Source: Collinsella sp. (GTDB lineage: Bacteria; Actinomycetota; Coriobacteriia; Coriobacteriales; Coriobacteriaceae). From it: a stretch of DNA of 9,839 nucleotides. Position 1 is the stretch's first letter; every line of letters starts with the position of its first letter. Of this stretch, positions 1 through 4,743 are shown in pieces. Position numbers and translations under genes: made by a program. Below the pieces are notes generated by a model, which worked only from the letters and a program-made list of their open reading frames with translations, ran no database searches and was not told the origin of the DNA. The stretch lies in the NCBI GenBank assembly GCA_018378775.1, contig JAGZWV010000054.1:1-9839 (forward strand). Reading direction: 5' to 3'.

Positions 1-2
1 CC

Positions 3-506
3 GCCCTCTCGGAGTACGAGGAGGATGCCGCCTACCACAAGCGCAATGCACAGATATTCGAGAAGGGCTACGTGCGCGAGTACCCGGAGGCATTCGCCGC
101 GCTTCGACCGGAGATTCCCAACTCCCGCTGCGAGGAGCTGTACGACATCCTCGACATGTTCCGCGTCCTCAGGGCCTCATATGAGGACCTGCCTGAAGAT
201 GAGAAGGCCGAGGTGGACGAGCGCGACATCTCGCCTCAGGGCTTCGACTACAACGATATGGAGGAGGGGCGTCTCGCCGGCTACGTGAAGCACCTCTTTG
301 CGGACAAGCGCTATGAGGAGCTCGCGGAGCCCCTGAGGAAGTACTCGGATGGCGGGAACTCGCATGGGCCCCGCCTCGAGATGTACCGCCGCATGCTTCA
401 CTGCTTCAAGCCCCTCTGGCGCAAGCATATGCTCGGCGACCGCTTCCTCGGCCTCGCCGAGATCGAGAAGGTCATCGCTGCGCAGCGCTACGACTCTGGC
501 TACTAG
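3..506 (+). CDS. YfbU-family protein, 5' end outside the window
   Basis: The frame is open from the first bases and ends at TAG 504-506, giving 167 visible residues, so the true start lies upstream. The sequence follows the E. coli YfbU pattern throughout: a tyrosine-rich N-terminal helix and IFEKGY (visible residues 18-23), then CEELYDILDMF, a GFD segment, LAGYVKHLF, GPRLEMYRRML and a closing helix LGLAEIEKVIAA. YfbU proteins are small, mostly helical, cytoplasmic and of unknown biochemical role; E. coli YfbU is about 164 residues, so most of the gene is probably here. It ends 13 bases before a GGAGGG-preceded ATG at 520, so it may have headed a two-gene unit whose second gene is now damaged. 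A GTG at 72 could be called as the start, but the family match continues upstream of it, so I prefer a partial gene. Confidence 0.8.
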   Translation, partial: ALSEYEEDAAYHKRNAQIFEKGYVREYPEAFAALRPEIPNSRCEELYDILDMFRVLRASYEDLPEDEKAEVDERDISPQGFDYNDMEEGRLAGYVKHLFADKRYEELAEPLRKYSDGGNSHGPRLEMYRRMLHCFKPLWRKHMLGDRFLGLAEIEKVIAAQRYDSGY

Positions 507-519
507 GAGGGAGCAGCCG

Positions 520-711
520 ATGCCTGAAGACATCGGACGAATTTTGAAGTACGCCATCGATTACTTCAAGGGCTGGAGCGTCCACGGGACGGCCGGGAGC
601 CGCCGAACGCCTACGGCGTGGAGGACGTGCCGCTCGGCGAGCTCGACCTGACGCCGGGGCTGATAGGGCGGGCGCGCGAGGAAAGGGGCGATGCCCCGCT
701 GTCCTGGCCTG
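520..711 (+). pseudogene. Truncated or frameshifted ORF of unknown family
   Basis: An ATG at 520 follows a good ribosome binding site (GGAGGG, 508-513), 13 bases after the YfbU-family stop, as expected for a coupled second gene. The frame begins plausibly (MPEDIGRILKYAIDYFKGW) but turns into Arg/Ser/Thr-rich sequence and stops at 649-651. From about 588, another frame on the same strand has typical high-GC codon use (residues such as NAYGVEDVPLGELDLTPG) up to about 700. The simplest reading is one gene broken by a frameshift between about 570 and 590 and then degraded. I do not recognise the family. It could instead be a genuine 43-residue protein ending at 651. Confidence 0.35.
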
Positions 712-738
712 AAGGGAAAAACGGAATAGACGGACCGA

Positions 739-773
739 CCGTCCGGCTGAGTCTGGGAAGAGGTTCCGGACGG
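739..773 (+). promoter_or_regulatory. 8-bp stem-loop overlapping a ribosome binding site, with a competing stem
   Basis: CCGTCCGG (739-746) is perfectly complementary to CCGGACGG (766-773). The 3' arm overlaps the GGAGGG ribosome-binding sequence (772-777) of the small ORF at 784. A second, exclusive stem is possible: CGGAC (731-735) with GTCCG (741-745). The three-segment arrangement resembles an attenuation or ribosome-masking switch, but in GC-rich sequence it may be chance. It has no U tract and is not a terminator. Confidence 0.25.
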
Positions 774-783
774 AGGGCGGGGC

Positions 784-942
784 ATGGCCACCGGACCCAT
801 CGAAAAGCATCTCCACCGTTCCTTCAACTGGGAAAATGCCGCCCCCGGGGCCCGGAAGGGGACTCGGGGGCGTTCGGCTGGCTGCGGGAACGACCTATCC
901 GCTCAATGTGTTCGGCTGAGATCGGAAATCAACCCCTCGTAA
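784..942 (+). CDS. Possible small ORF, 52 residues, unknown
   Basis: ATG 784 lies six bases after GGAGGG (772-777) and the frame runs to TAA 940-942, one base before the tail-to-tail end of higA (944). The product would start MATGPIEKHLHRSFNW and become Arg/Gly/Ser-rich. It matches no family I recognise, has no signal peptide or membrane segment, and its codon use is not convincingly coding after the first 20 residues. It may be a small protein, a gene remnant or chance. Apart from this ORF and the damaged ORF before it, I see nothing in 507-943. Confidence 0.2.
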   Translation: MATGPIEKHLHRSFNWENAAPGARKGTRGRSAGCGNDLSAQCVRLRSEINPS

Positions 943-943
943 T

Positions 944-1255
944 CTACATTGCCATAGCCCGCTGGACAGGAACGATCTTGTCAAGCTCCGGCTCGATTCT
1001 TCTTTTCTCGGCTTCAAGGTCAAACGCCATCTGAGCGCGAAGCCAATAGCCATCCGTCAGACCAAAGTAGCGGCAAAGACGAAGATCGGTGTCAGCCGTC
1101 ACACGGCGCTTGCCCAAAACAATCTGCCCGATGCGCTGAGCCGGGATCCCAGTCTCCTTTGCAAGACGATATTGGGAAATGCCCATGGGGACAAGAAACT
1201 CCTCCTTAAGAAGCTCCCCTGGAGTTACCGGCGACAGCAGGCCGCCTGCAGCCAC
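944..1255 (-). CDS. higA: HigA-family antitoxin (XRE helix-turn-helix), cut off from its toxin
   Basis: The product is about 103 residues with the HigA/VapI architecture: TPGELLKEEFLVPMGISQYRLA, a helix-turn-helix (GISQYRLAKETGIPAQRIGQI), then the typical KRRVTADTDLRLCRYFGL and an RAQMAFDLE tail. HigA proteins neutralise the HigB ribosome-dependent mRNase and repress their own operon through the helix-turn-helix. I place the start at GTG 1255 because the original higB stop (TGA, 1257-1259) lies directly before it, giving the coupling usual for higBA. An in-frame ATG at 1285 (MLKSS) would overlap the end of higB by about 29 bases, and the frame stays open into the insertion sequence up to 1351. 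There is no clear ribosome binding site for any of these starts, so translation probably depended on higB. The IS110 element now separates higA from the native promoter, so expression would need read-through or a promoter in the element. Confidence 0.82.
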   Translation of the reverse strand: MAAGGLLSPVTPGELLKEEFLVPMGISQYRLAKETGIPAQRIGQIVLGKRRVTADTDLRLCRYFGLTDGYWLRAQMAFDLEAEKRRIEPELDKIVPVQRAMAM

Positions 1256-1256
1256 C

Positions 1257-1286
1257 TCATTTGTGGTAATCGACGATTTCAACATT
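1257..1286 (-). pseudogene. higB: 3' fragment of higB (last nine codons)
   Basis: Reading leftward from 1286, the bases encode NVEIVDYHK and then TGA (1257-1259). This is the standard C-terminus of HigB toxins, which carries the conserved Asp-Tyr-His active-site residues. It sits directly in front of higA, in the usual higBA order. The rest of the gene lies 1540 bases away at 2827-3078. Joined at 1286/2827 the frame is continuous and the Asp, Tyr and His become residues 90, 91 and 92. The fragment is too short to be called without recognising the split gene. Confidence 0.85.
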
Positions 1287-1369
1287 CCAAGCCACCCATT
1301 ACAGTCTGAAGTGGGCCACCGATAAATTTCGATGGCGAGCATTCGGCGCATTGCCTACGATACGGGCAA

Positions 1370-1560
1370 GCCCCGAGGGGCCGCCGATCGGGCGCCTCCG
1401 GATGGCCGTCTGCCCCTGCCCCGTAGAGGGCCCGGGGGGTGTTGCCACCGGGGGCGCTCGCCGCTCCGGACGACTGATAGGAAACTGCCGGGCGCAAGCG
1501 CCACGGCCAGGTAATGTGGGTGTCGCAGGGAGGGGTTCCGATCGGCCTACCGATTGGAGG
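1370..1560 (+). ncRNA. Candidate IS110 bridge RNA region
   Basis: Known IS110-family elements transcribe a guide (bridge) RNA from a non-coding end; its loops pair with target and donor DNA. The 282-base left end here is the only place long enough. It can form several stem-loops: 1370-1373/1378-1381, 1419-1423/1433-1437 (9-base loop), 1488-1494/1499-1506 (CAAG loop, one bulge) and 1537-1545/1550-1558. The unpaired ATAGGAA at 1477-1483 is identical to the first seven target bases right of the insertion (2827-2833), so it could be part of a target guide. The RNA's ends, its promoter and the donor guides are not evident, so the call rests mainly on family knowledge and position. Confidence 0.4.
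1537..1560 (+). promoter_or_regulatory. Stem-loop masking the transposase ribosome binding site
   Basis: TCCGATCGG (1537-1545) pairs with CCGATTGGA (1550-1558) around a CCTA loop: nine pairs with one G-U. The 3' arm contains the first part of GGAGG (1556-1560), the only ribosome binding site for the GTG start at 1569. The stem could limit transposase translation when the region is transcribed from outside, a common safeguard in insertion sequences, or it could be the 3' terminal stem of the bridge RNA. Confidence 0.5.
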
Positions 1561-1568
1561 ATAACACC

Positions 1569-2726
1569 GTGGCACCACCTAGAATGCCGGAAGCCGTCAT
1601 CGGGCTCGATGTCGGGAAATTGTCCCATTGGGCATGCGTCGCGACCCGGGACGGCGAGATACTGCTGAGCGCCCCCGTCGCGAACAGGGAGGGCGATCCG
1701 GACTCGCTGTTCGGCCGCTTCCCCGACGCGCTCGTGGTCGTCGACCAGTCGCGCAACATAGGCGCCCTCGCGCTCGCCCGCGCCAAGGCGGCCGGGATGT
1801 CGGCGGCGTACCTGCCGGGACTCGCGGCACACGGGGCCGCCAGGCTCTTCGCCGGCGACACCAAGACCGACGAGCGGGACGCAATGGTCATCGCGAAGAC
1901 GGCGCTGGGCATCCCCGACGCACTCCTGCCGGTCGGGGATCCGGGCCCGACGGTCGCGGCGGCGAGGGCGCCGGCCGCCCAGAGAAACTTCCTGACCTGC
2001 GAAAACACCAGGAGCAAGAACCGGCTGCGCAGCATCCTGCTGGAATCGTGCCCCGCCTTCGAGGCGTTGGTCGACCTGTCCGACGGTCCCCAGCTGAGGC
2101 TCATGGCATCCCTCGGCGGGGCCTGGTCGGTGGCCGACGCCGGGCCCCGCAGGGCGGCGGCGCTCACGCGCGGGGCGGCGCGCGGCAAGATCGAGGCCCT
2201 CGTCCGCTCGACGGCCTCCTCGACAAGGCCGGACGCGGCGGCCATCGCCGCCGAGGACCGGGCGGTGAGGCTGCTCGCGCGCAGGATCTCCGAGAACTCG
2301 GCGGAGATCGATGTGATCACGGCGGAGATATCCGCCCTCCTCGAGGGCGACGATACCTACCGATGCCTCCTGACGGTGCCGGGGATCGGCCCCAAAACCG
2401 CTTCCGAGCTCGCGATCTCCATAGATATCGAAGACTTCCCAAGCCACGACAGGCTCGCGTCGTACTGCGGCCTGGCGCCGCGCAACCGCCAGTCGGGGAC
2501 CTCGATCTCCTCGGTGACGGCATCGCGCCAAGGCAACAAGAGGCTGAAGAACCTGCTCATATTCTCGTGCAACTGCCTTACCCGGACAGAGGGAAGATGG
2601 GGCGATTACTACGCTAGGTGCCGAGAGCGGGGCATGCCGCACGGCAAGGCGCTCAAGGCGCTGGCACGAAAGAGGCTGAAGGTCATCTACGCGATCATGC
2701 GGGACAGGGTGCCCTACGCCGCCTAG
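1569..2726 (+). CDS. IS110-family transposase (DEDD/serine recombinase)
   Basis: The product has 385 residues, the normal IS110 size. The N-terminal RuvC-like DEDD domain starts with GLDVG (Asp14), continues with LVVVDQS (Asp59, where many members have Glu; Asp is common in actinobacterial relatives as far as I recall) and ends with TKTDERDA (Asp101, Asp104). A helical linker covers about residues 140-260. The C-terminal Transposase_20 domain begins at LLTVPGIGPKTASELA (267-282), has YCGLAPRNRQSG and then TASRQGNKRLKN, where Ser319 is the probable catalytic serine. These enzymes cut and exchange DNA at dinucleotide cores under the direction of a bridge RNA. I chose GTG 1569 because GGAGG lies eight bases upstream; a TTG at 1554 would overlap that site. 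No frameshift or missing motif is visible, so the enzyme may be active. The gene runs opposite to the interrupted higBA. Confidence 0.93.
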   Translation: MAPPRMPEAVIGLDVGKLSHWACVATRDGEILLSAPVANREGDPDSLFGRFPDALVVVDQSRNIGALALARAKAAGMSAAYLPGLAAHGAARLFAGDTKTDERDAMVIAKTALGIPDALLPVGDPGPTVAAARAPAAQRNFLTCENTRSKNRLRSILLESCPAFEALVDLSDGPQLRLMASLGGAWSVADAGPRRAAALTRGAARGKIEALVRSTASSTRPDAAAIAAEDRAVRLLARRISENSAEIDVITAEISALLEGDDTYRCLLTVPGIGPKTASELAISIDIEDFPSHDRLASYCGLAPRNRQSGTSISSVTASRQGNKRLKNLLIFSCNCLTRTEGRWGDYYARCRERGMPHGKALKALARKRLKVIYAIMRDRVPYAA

Positions 2727-2826
2727 TCGAAGCGCTCCGAACAGATTGGAGCCCATCGGCCGAAAGGCCTGGCGTTAGCATGTCGCGATTCAATCTCGAA
2801 AACAGCATTGCCCAGTTGACAAAACT

Positions 2827-3078
2827 ATAGGAACACCCCCGTCTCCACTCAAAGCAAACCCGATAGCGCTCATTGACACGGATGCTATATTGACCGGCGC
2901 GATCGCCCTTCAGCGCTTCAAGACGATTGCCCGGAGGGACGCGGAGGTCATCAAGAGAAACGCAGACCTGAAGCTGTCGAATCTTCCTCAAAGCAACACG
3001 CTCAAAGGGAGCAAACTTCTTGACCCGAATACCCATAGCAAAGTGCTCGGTATCTCTGTCTTTATAGGATGCAATCAT
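2827..3078 (-). pseudogene. higB: 5' fragment of higB toxin gene, interrupted by IS110
   Basis: The start is ATG 3078 (MIASYKDRDTEHF), with AAGGCG five bases upstream (3084-3089). The fragment encodes 84 residues of a HigB/RelE-like toxin: the central LRVPPGNRLEALKGDRAGQYSI (46-67; Lys57 matches a residue implicated in Proteus vulgaris HigB) and RYRVCFEWRRGCSY (71-84). Normal HigB continues with a short strand ending in Asp-Tyr-His; that part is now at 1257-1286. HigB cleaves mRNA at the ribosome and is held in check by HigA. The frame stays open into the element as far as 2695, so the cell could make 84 HigB residues plus about 43 foreign residues (SFVNWAMLFSRLN and onward). Lacking Asp90, Tyr91 and His92, it should not be an active nuclease. 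Less GC-rich sequence than the neighbours suggests separate acquisition. Confidence 0.88.
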
Positions 3079-3090
3079 AGTATCGCCTTG

Positions 3091-3135
3091 CGTTAATAAC
3101 GTCAAACGTTTCTGTAGACTTACACCTAAATTATA
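3091..3135 (-). promoter_or_regulatory. Candidate higBA promoter and HigA operator
   Basis: On the minus strand a consensus -10 box TATAAT lies at 3135-3130, about 52 bases before the higB ATG; no good -35 is visible. Between them are two overlapping palindromes: CGTTA-A-TAACG (3091-3101) and AACGT-CAA-ACGTT (3098-3110). HigA antitoxins bind such short inverted repeats to repress their own operon, so these are the best operator candidates. This is a motif reading only. The 87 bases between higB and the M20 gene hold nothing else I recognise. Confidence 0.4.
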
Positions 3136-3165
3136 GCAAACATTTGTTCGTATTTTCTGAGTAAA

Positions 3166-4365
3166 TTACACAGAGACCCAATCAAGCGAAAGCAGTCGCT
3201 TGTAGACGTCGAGGCCTTCGAGCAGGATCTTCTCGTCAAAGAGCATGGTGTCGGTATGCAGGGCGCTTGTCGCGTAAGCAGGGCAGCTCTCGGCGTCATT
3301 TGGGTTGTCTTGCCCGGCCGGCACGCCCGTGCCCAGCAAGAAAAACACTCCCGGCAGATGACGCTGATAGAAGGCAAAATCCTCGGCAATCAGCAACGGC
3401 TCGTCAACGAGTTGCAACTCGGGAAGGGCGGGTGCAATGTGGGCAAACAGCTCGGGATCGTTATCGACCGGCGGATACCCTTCAGCAAAGTCCAGATCAT
3501 ACGTACAGCCCGTCGCGGCACAGGCCTCGTCCAGCACGCGGCGTACGCCCTCGCGCGCACGGTCGAACATATCGTCCGTAAACACACGCAGGCTGCCGGC
3601 GACGTGTGCCTCCCCCGCCACCGCATTGCAGACCGTACCAGCCTGCAGCAAGCCAAACTTACCGATGCAGGGCTCGTTGGCGCCCAGCTCGTCCATCAGC
3701 TCGCGCTCGGCAACCAAAAACTTCGCTGCCGCCAGGGCCGCATCGTGCGACTCCTCGACCGGCACGCCGTAGGTCTTGGCGATATGGATGCTCGCTCCGT
3801 GGATGTGGATATGCGTCTCGCTCGAGCGCGCCAACAGTGGGCCAGAACAGCTCGCCAGCATGCCGGCGGGAAGGTCGGGCCAAACATGAAACCCGAAGAT
3901 GCGGTCGACGCCACAGCGCTCGAACACGCCGCTTTCGCACACCGTCTTGGCACCACCGGTCGTTTCCTCGGCAGGCTGAAACACAAAGAGCACGTTGCGC
4001 TTAAGCGCACCCGGCTGCTCGCGAATCGTACGGTCCACATAGGTTGCGGCGGCAAGTGCCATAGCCATATGCCCATCGTGGCCGCAGGCATGCATCTTGC
4101 CGGGATGACACGAAGCGAAAGCCGCGCCCGTCGCCTCCTCGATGGGCAGCGCGTCCATATCGGCACGAATCGCCGTAGCATGCGAGGCGCCCACGCCAGC
4201 ATCGAAAAACGCACAGACACAACTCGGACACGGATGAACTACCTCGCAGTCGAGCGGTGCCAGCACGTCCTCGATATAGGCGATGGTCTGCGGAAGATCG
4301 AAATCGAGCTCCGGAATGCGATGGAGATCGCGACGATAGCGACGGAGTTCTTGGAGCTCGGTCAT
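3166..4365 (-). CDS. M20 family amidohydrolase, probable N-acetyl-diaminopimelate deacetylase
   Basis: The 399-residue product is a cytoplasmic M20-type zinc/manganese hydrolase. It opens with LRRYRRDLHRIPELDF (7-22), typical of the N-acyl amino acid amidohydrolase branch that contains Bacillus subtilis DapL. Metal-ligand motifs are present: RADMDALPI (68-75), MHACGHDGHMA (91-101; Cys94, His96), QPAEETTGGA (130-139; Glu133/Glu134), GFHVWPDLPAG (His160) and ALHTD (His370). A dimerisation lid lies around 183-295. The start is ATG 4365 because AAAGGAA lies five bases upstream (4371-4377); the frame is open back to 4449 but without a comparable site. The gene is divergent from the lysine operon, which encodes the acetyltransferase DapH. 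In that variant an M20 enzyme removes acetate from N-acetyl-LL-DAP, so this role is likely by context. The fold alone does not exclude hippurate hydrolase, a general aminoacylase or a peptidoglycan-derived substrate. Confidence 0.85.
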   Translation of the reverse strand: MTELQELRRYRRDLHRIPELDFDLPQTIAYIEDVLAPLDCEVVHPCPSCVCAFFDAGVGASHATAIRADMDALPIEEATGAAFASCHPGKMHACGHDGHMAMALAAATYVDRTIREQPGALKRNVLFVFQPAEETTGGAKTVCESGVFERCGVDRIFGFHVWPDLPAGMLASCSGPLLARSSETHIHIHGASIHIAKTYGVPVEESHDAALAAAKFLVAERELMDELGANEPCIGKFGLLQAGTVCNAVAGEAHVAGSLRVFTDDMFDRAREGVRRVLDEACAATGCTYDLDFAEGYPPVDNDPELFAHIAPALPELQLVDEPLLIAEDFAFYQRHLPGVFFLLGTGVPAGQDNPNDAESCPAYATSALHTDTMLFDEKILLEGLDVYKRLLSLDWVSV

Positions 4366-4458
4366 AGAGATTCCTTTCGTGGAGCGCATCAGTTGCCATC
4401 CATGGTGACGCAGGATTGTTGTGTGCATGTTTCTAGCAAAACGCTGCATTTTTTAAAC

Positions 4459-4487
4459 GTTATATACGAATACTCTTGTTTGGTAAA
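4459..4487 (-). promoter_or_regulatory. Candidate promoter of the M20 gene
   Basis: Reading leftward, TTTACC (-35, 4487-4482) and TATAAC (-10, 4464-4459) are separated by exactly 17 bases, about 90 bases before the start codon at 4365. The region is AT-rich compared with its surroundings. The -35 abuts the -35 of the rightward lysA promoter (4476-4481), so the two promoters would be back to back. This is motif evidence only. Confidence 0.45.
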
Positions 4488-4513
4488 GTGCAACGTGGTA
4501 GGGTCGTTACCAC
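4476..4513 (+). promoter_or_regulatory. Candidate lysA operon promoter with inverted repeat over the -10
   Basis: TTGTTT (4476-4481) and TAGGGT (4499-4504) are 17 bases apart, which would start the transcript a few bases before the riboswitch aptamer at 4516. A six-base inverted repeat GTGGTA (4495-4500) / TACCAC (4508-4513) straddles the -10 and the predicted start point, the position of a repressor operator. The -10 matches the consensus only at its key ends, so confidence is moderate. Confidence 0.4.
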
Positions 4514-4515
4514 TT

Positions 4516-4672
4516 GATAGAGGCGCGGGCACGAAGAGCCGCGGGCGAGCCGGCAGGCTTTGACCCCGCGGGGAGGCGAAACCCGCCGAACTGGGTTTTT
4601 CGGGCACGAACAACCTGGTGGGCCTGCGGGAAACACCCGCAGGACTGTCTGCAGCAATGCGGGAGCGCTATC
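4516..4672 (+). promoter_or_regulatory. Lysine riboswitch (L box) aptamer
   Basis: All five helices of the lysine aptamer can be drawn. P1 is GATAG (4516-4520) with CTATC (4668-4672). P2 is GCGGG/CCCGC (4524-4528/4582-4586), extended by CCGCGGG/CCCGCGG (4539-4545/4565-4571) and AGCC/GGCT. P3 is 4591-4597/4612-4618 with a large loop. P4 is CCTGCGGG/CCCGCAGG (4623-4630/4636-4643). P5 is CTGCA/TGCGG (4649-4653/4658-4662) with a GCAA loop. Conserved unpaired blocks are present: AGAGGCGCG after P1, GCCGAA after P2 and ACTGTC before P5. The aptamer binds L-lysine and here leads the lysA-dapA, dapB, dapH operon, which is consistent with its usual role of switching off lysine synthesis. The family call is secure from the sequence; ligand binding is from family knowledge. 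Confidence 0.93.
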
Positions 4673-4743
4673 CGGACATGGGGTCCACGCTATGCGGATT
4701 CGATGCGCCGATGGCGCCGTCTGGATAGCGAGGTTTACGGGAC
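4673..4743 (+). promoter_or_regulatory. Riboswitch expression platform, probably translational
   Basis: The 3' P1 strand with its flanks, CGCTATCC (4666-4673), is perfectly complementary to GGATAGCG (4723-4730), just before the AGG (4731-4733) that serves as the weak lysA ribosome binding site ten bases before ATG 4744. A second copy, CGCTAT (4688-4693), can pair with ATAGCG (4725-4730) when P1 is formed, enclosing a small stem GCGCC/GGCGC (4705-4709/4713-4717). No stem is followed by a run of T, so transcription termination is unlikely and control of ribosome access is more likely. Which fold is 'on' cannot be settled by eye. Confidence 0.6.

Larger units (their letters stand above)
1287..2826 (+). 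mobile_element. IS110-family insertion sequence inside higB, 1540 bp
   Basis: The boundaries come from the split higB: the coding sequence is restored exactly when 1286 is joined to 2827, so the inserted block is 1540 bp, within the usual IS110 range. The left junction reads CAACATT/CCAAG and the right junction AAAACT/ATAGG. One T is shared by both sides (1286 and 2826), so each end is uncertain by one or two bases. There are no terminal inverted repeats and no longer target duplication, as expected for IS110. The element holds one transposase gene, 282 bases of structured non-coding DNA before it and 100 bases after it. The long left end fits the IS110 group, whose bridge RNA is encoded upstream of the transposase, rather than the IS1111 group. 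The transposase frame is intact. Confidence 0.88.

Noticed and set aside
618..1034. 138-codon plus-strand frame running into higA
   Set aside because: Only its first 30 or so codons look coding; the rest has poor codon use and overlaps higA tail-on, so I kept just the early part as a damaged ORF.
1299..2756. 485-codon open frame on the minus strand across the insertion sequence
   Set aside because: It is antisense to the clear IS110 transposase, rich in Arg, Gly and Pro with no recognisable motif, and is open only because of GC-rich codon bias.
2727..2826. Bridge RNA in the right end of the element (IS1111 style)
   Set aside because: Only 100 bases are available and the one clear fold is a four-pair GGCC-GAAA-GGCC stem; the 282-base left end is the better candidate.
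3256..4563. 435-codon open frame on the plus strand across the M20 gene
   Set aside because: It mirrors a gene with complete metal-site motifs and a good ribosome binding site; its own sequence has no family features.
4591..4605. GGGTTTTTCGGG as a terminator T run in the lysA leader
   Set aside because: The Ts lie in the P3 stem-loop of the lysine aptamer and no GC-rich hairpin directly precedes them.
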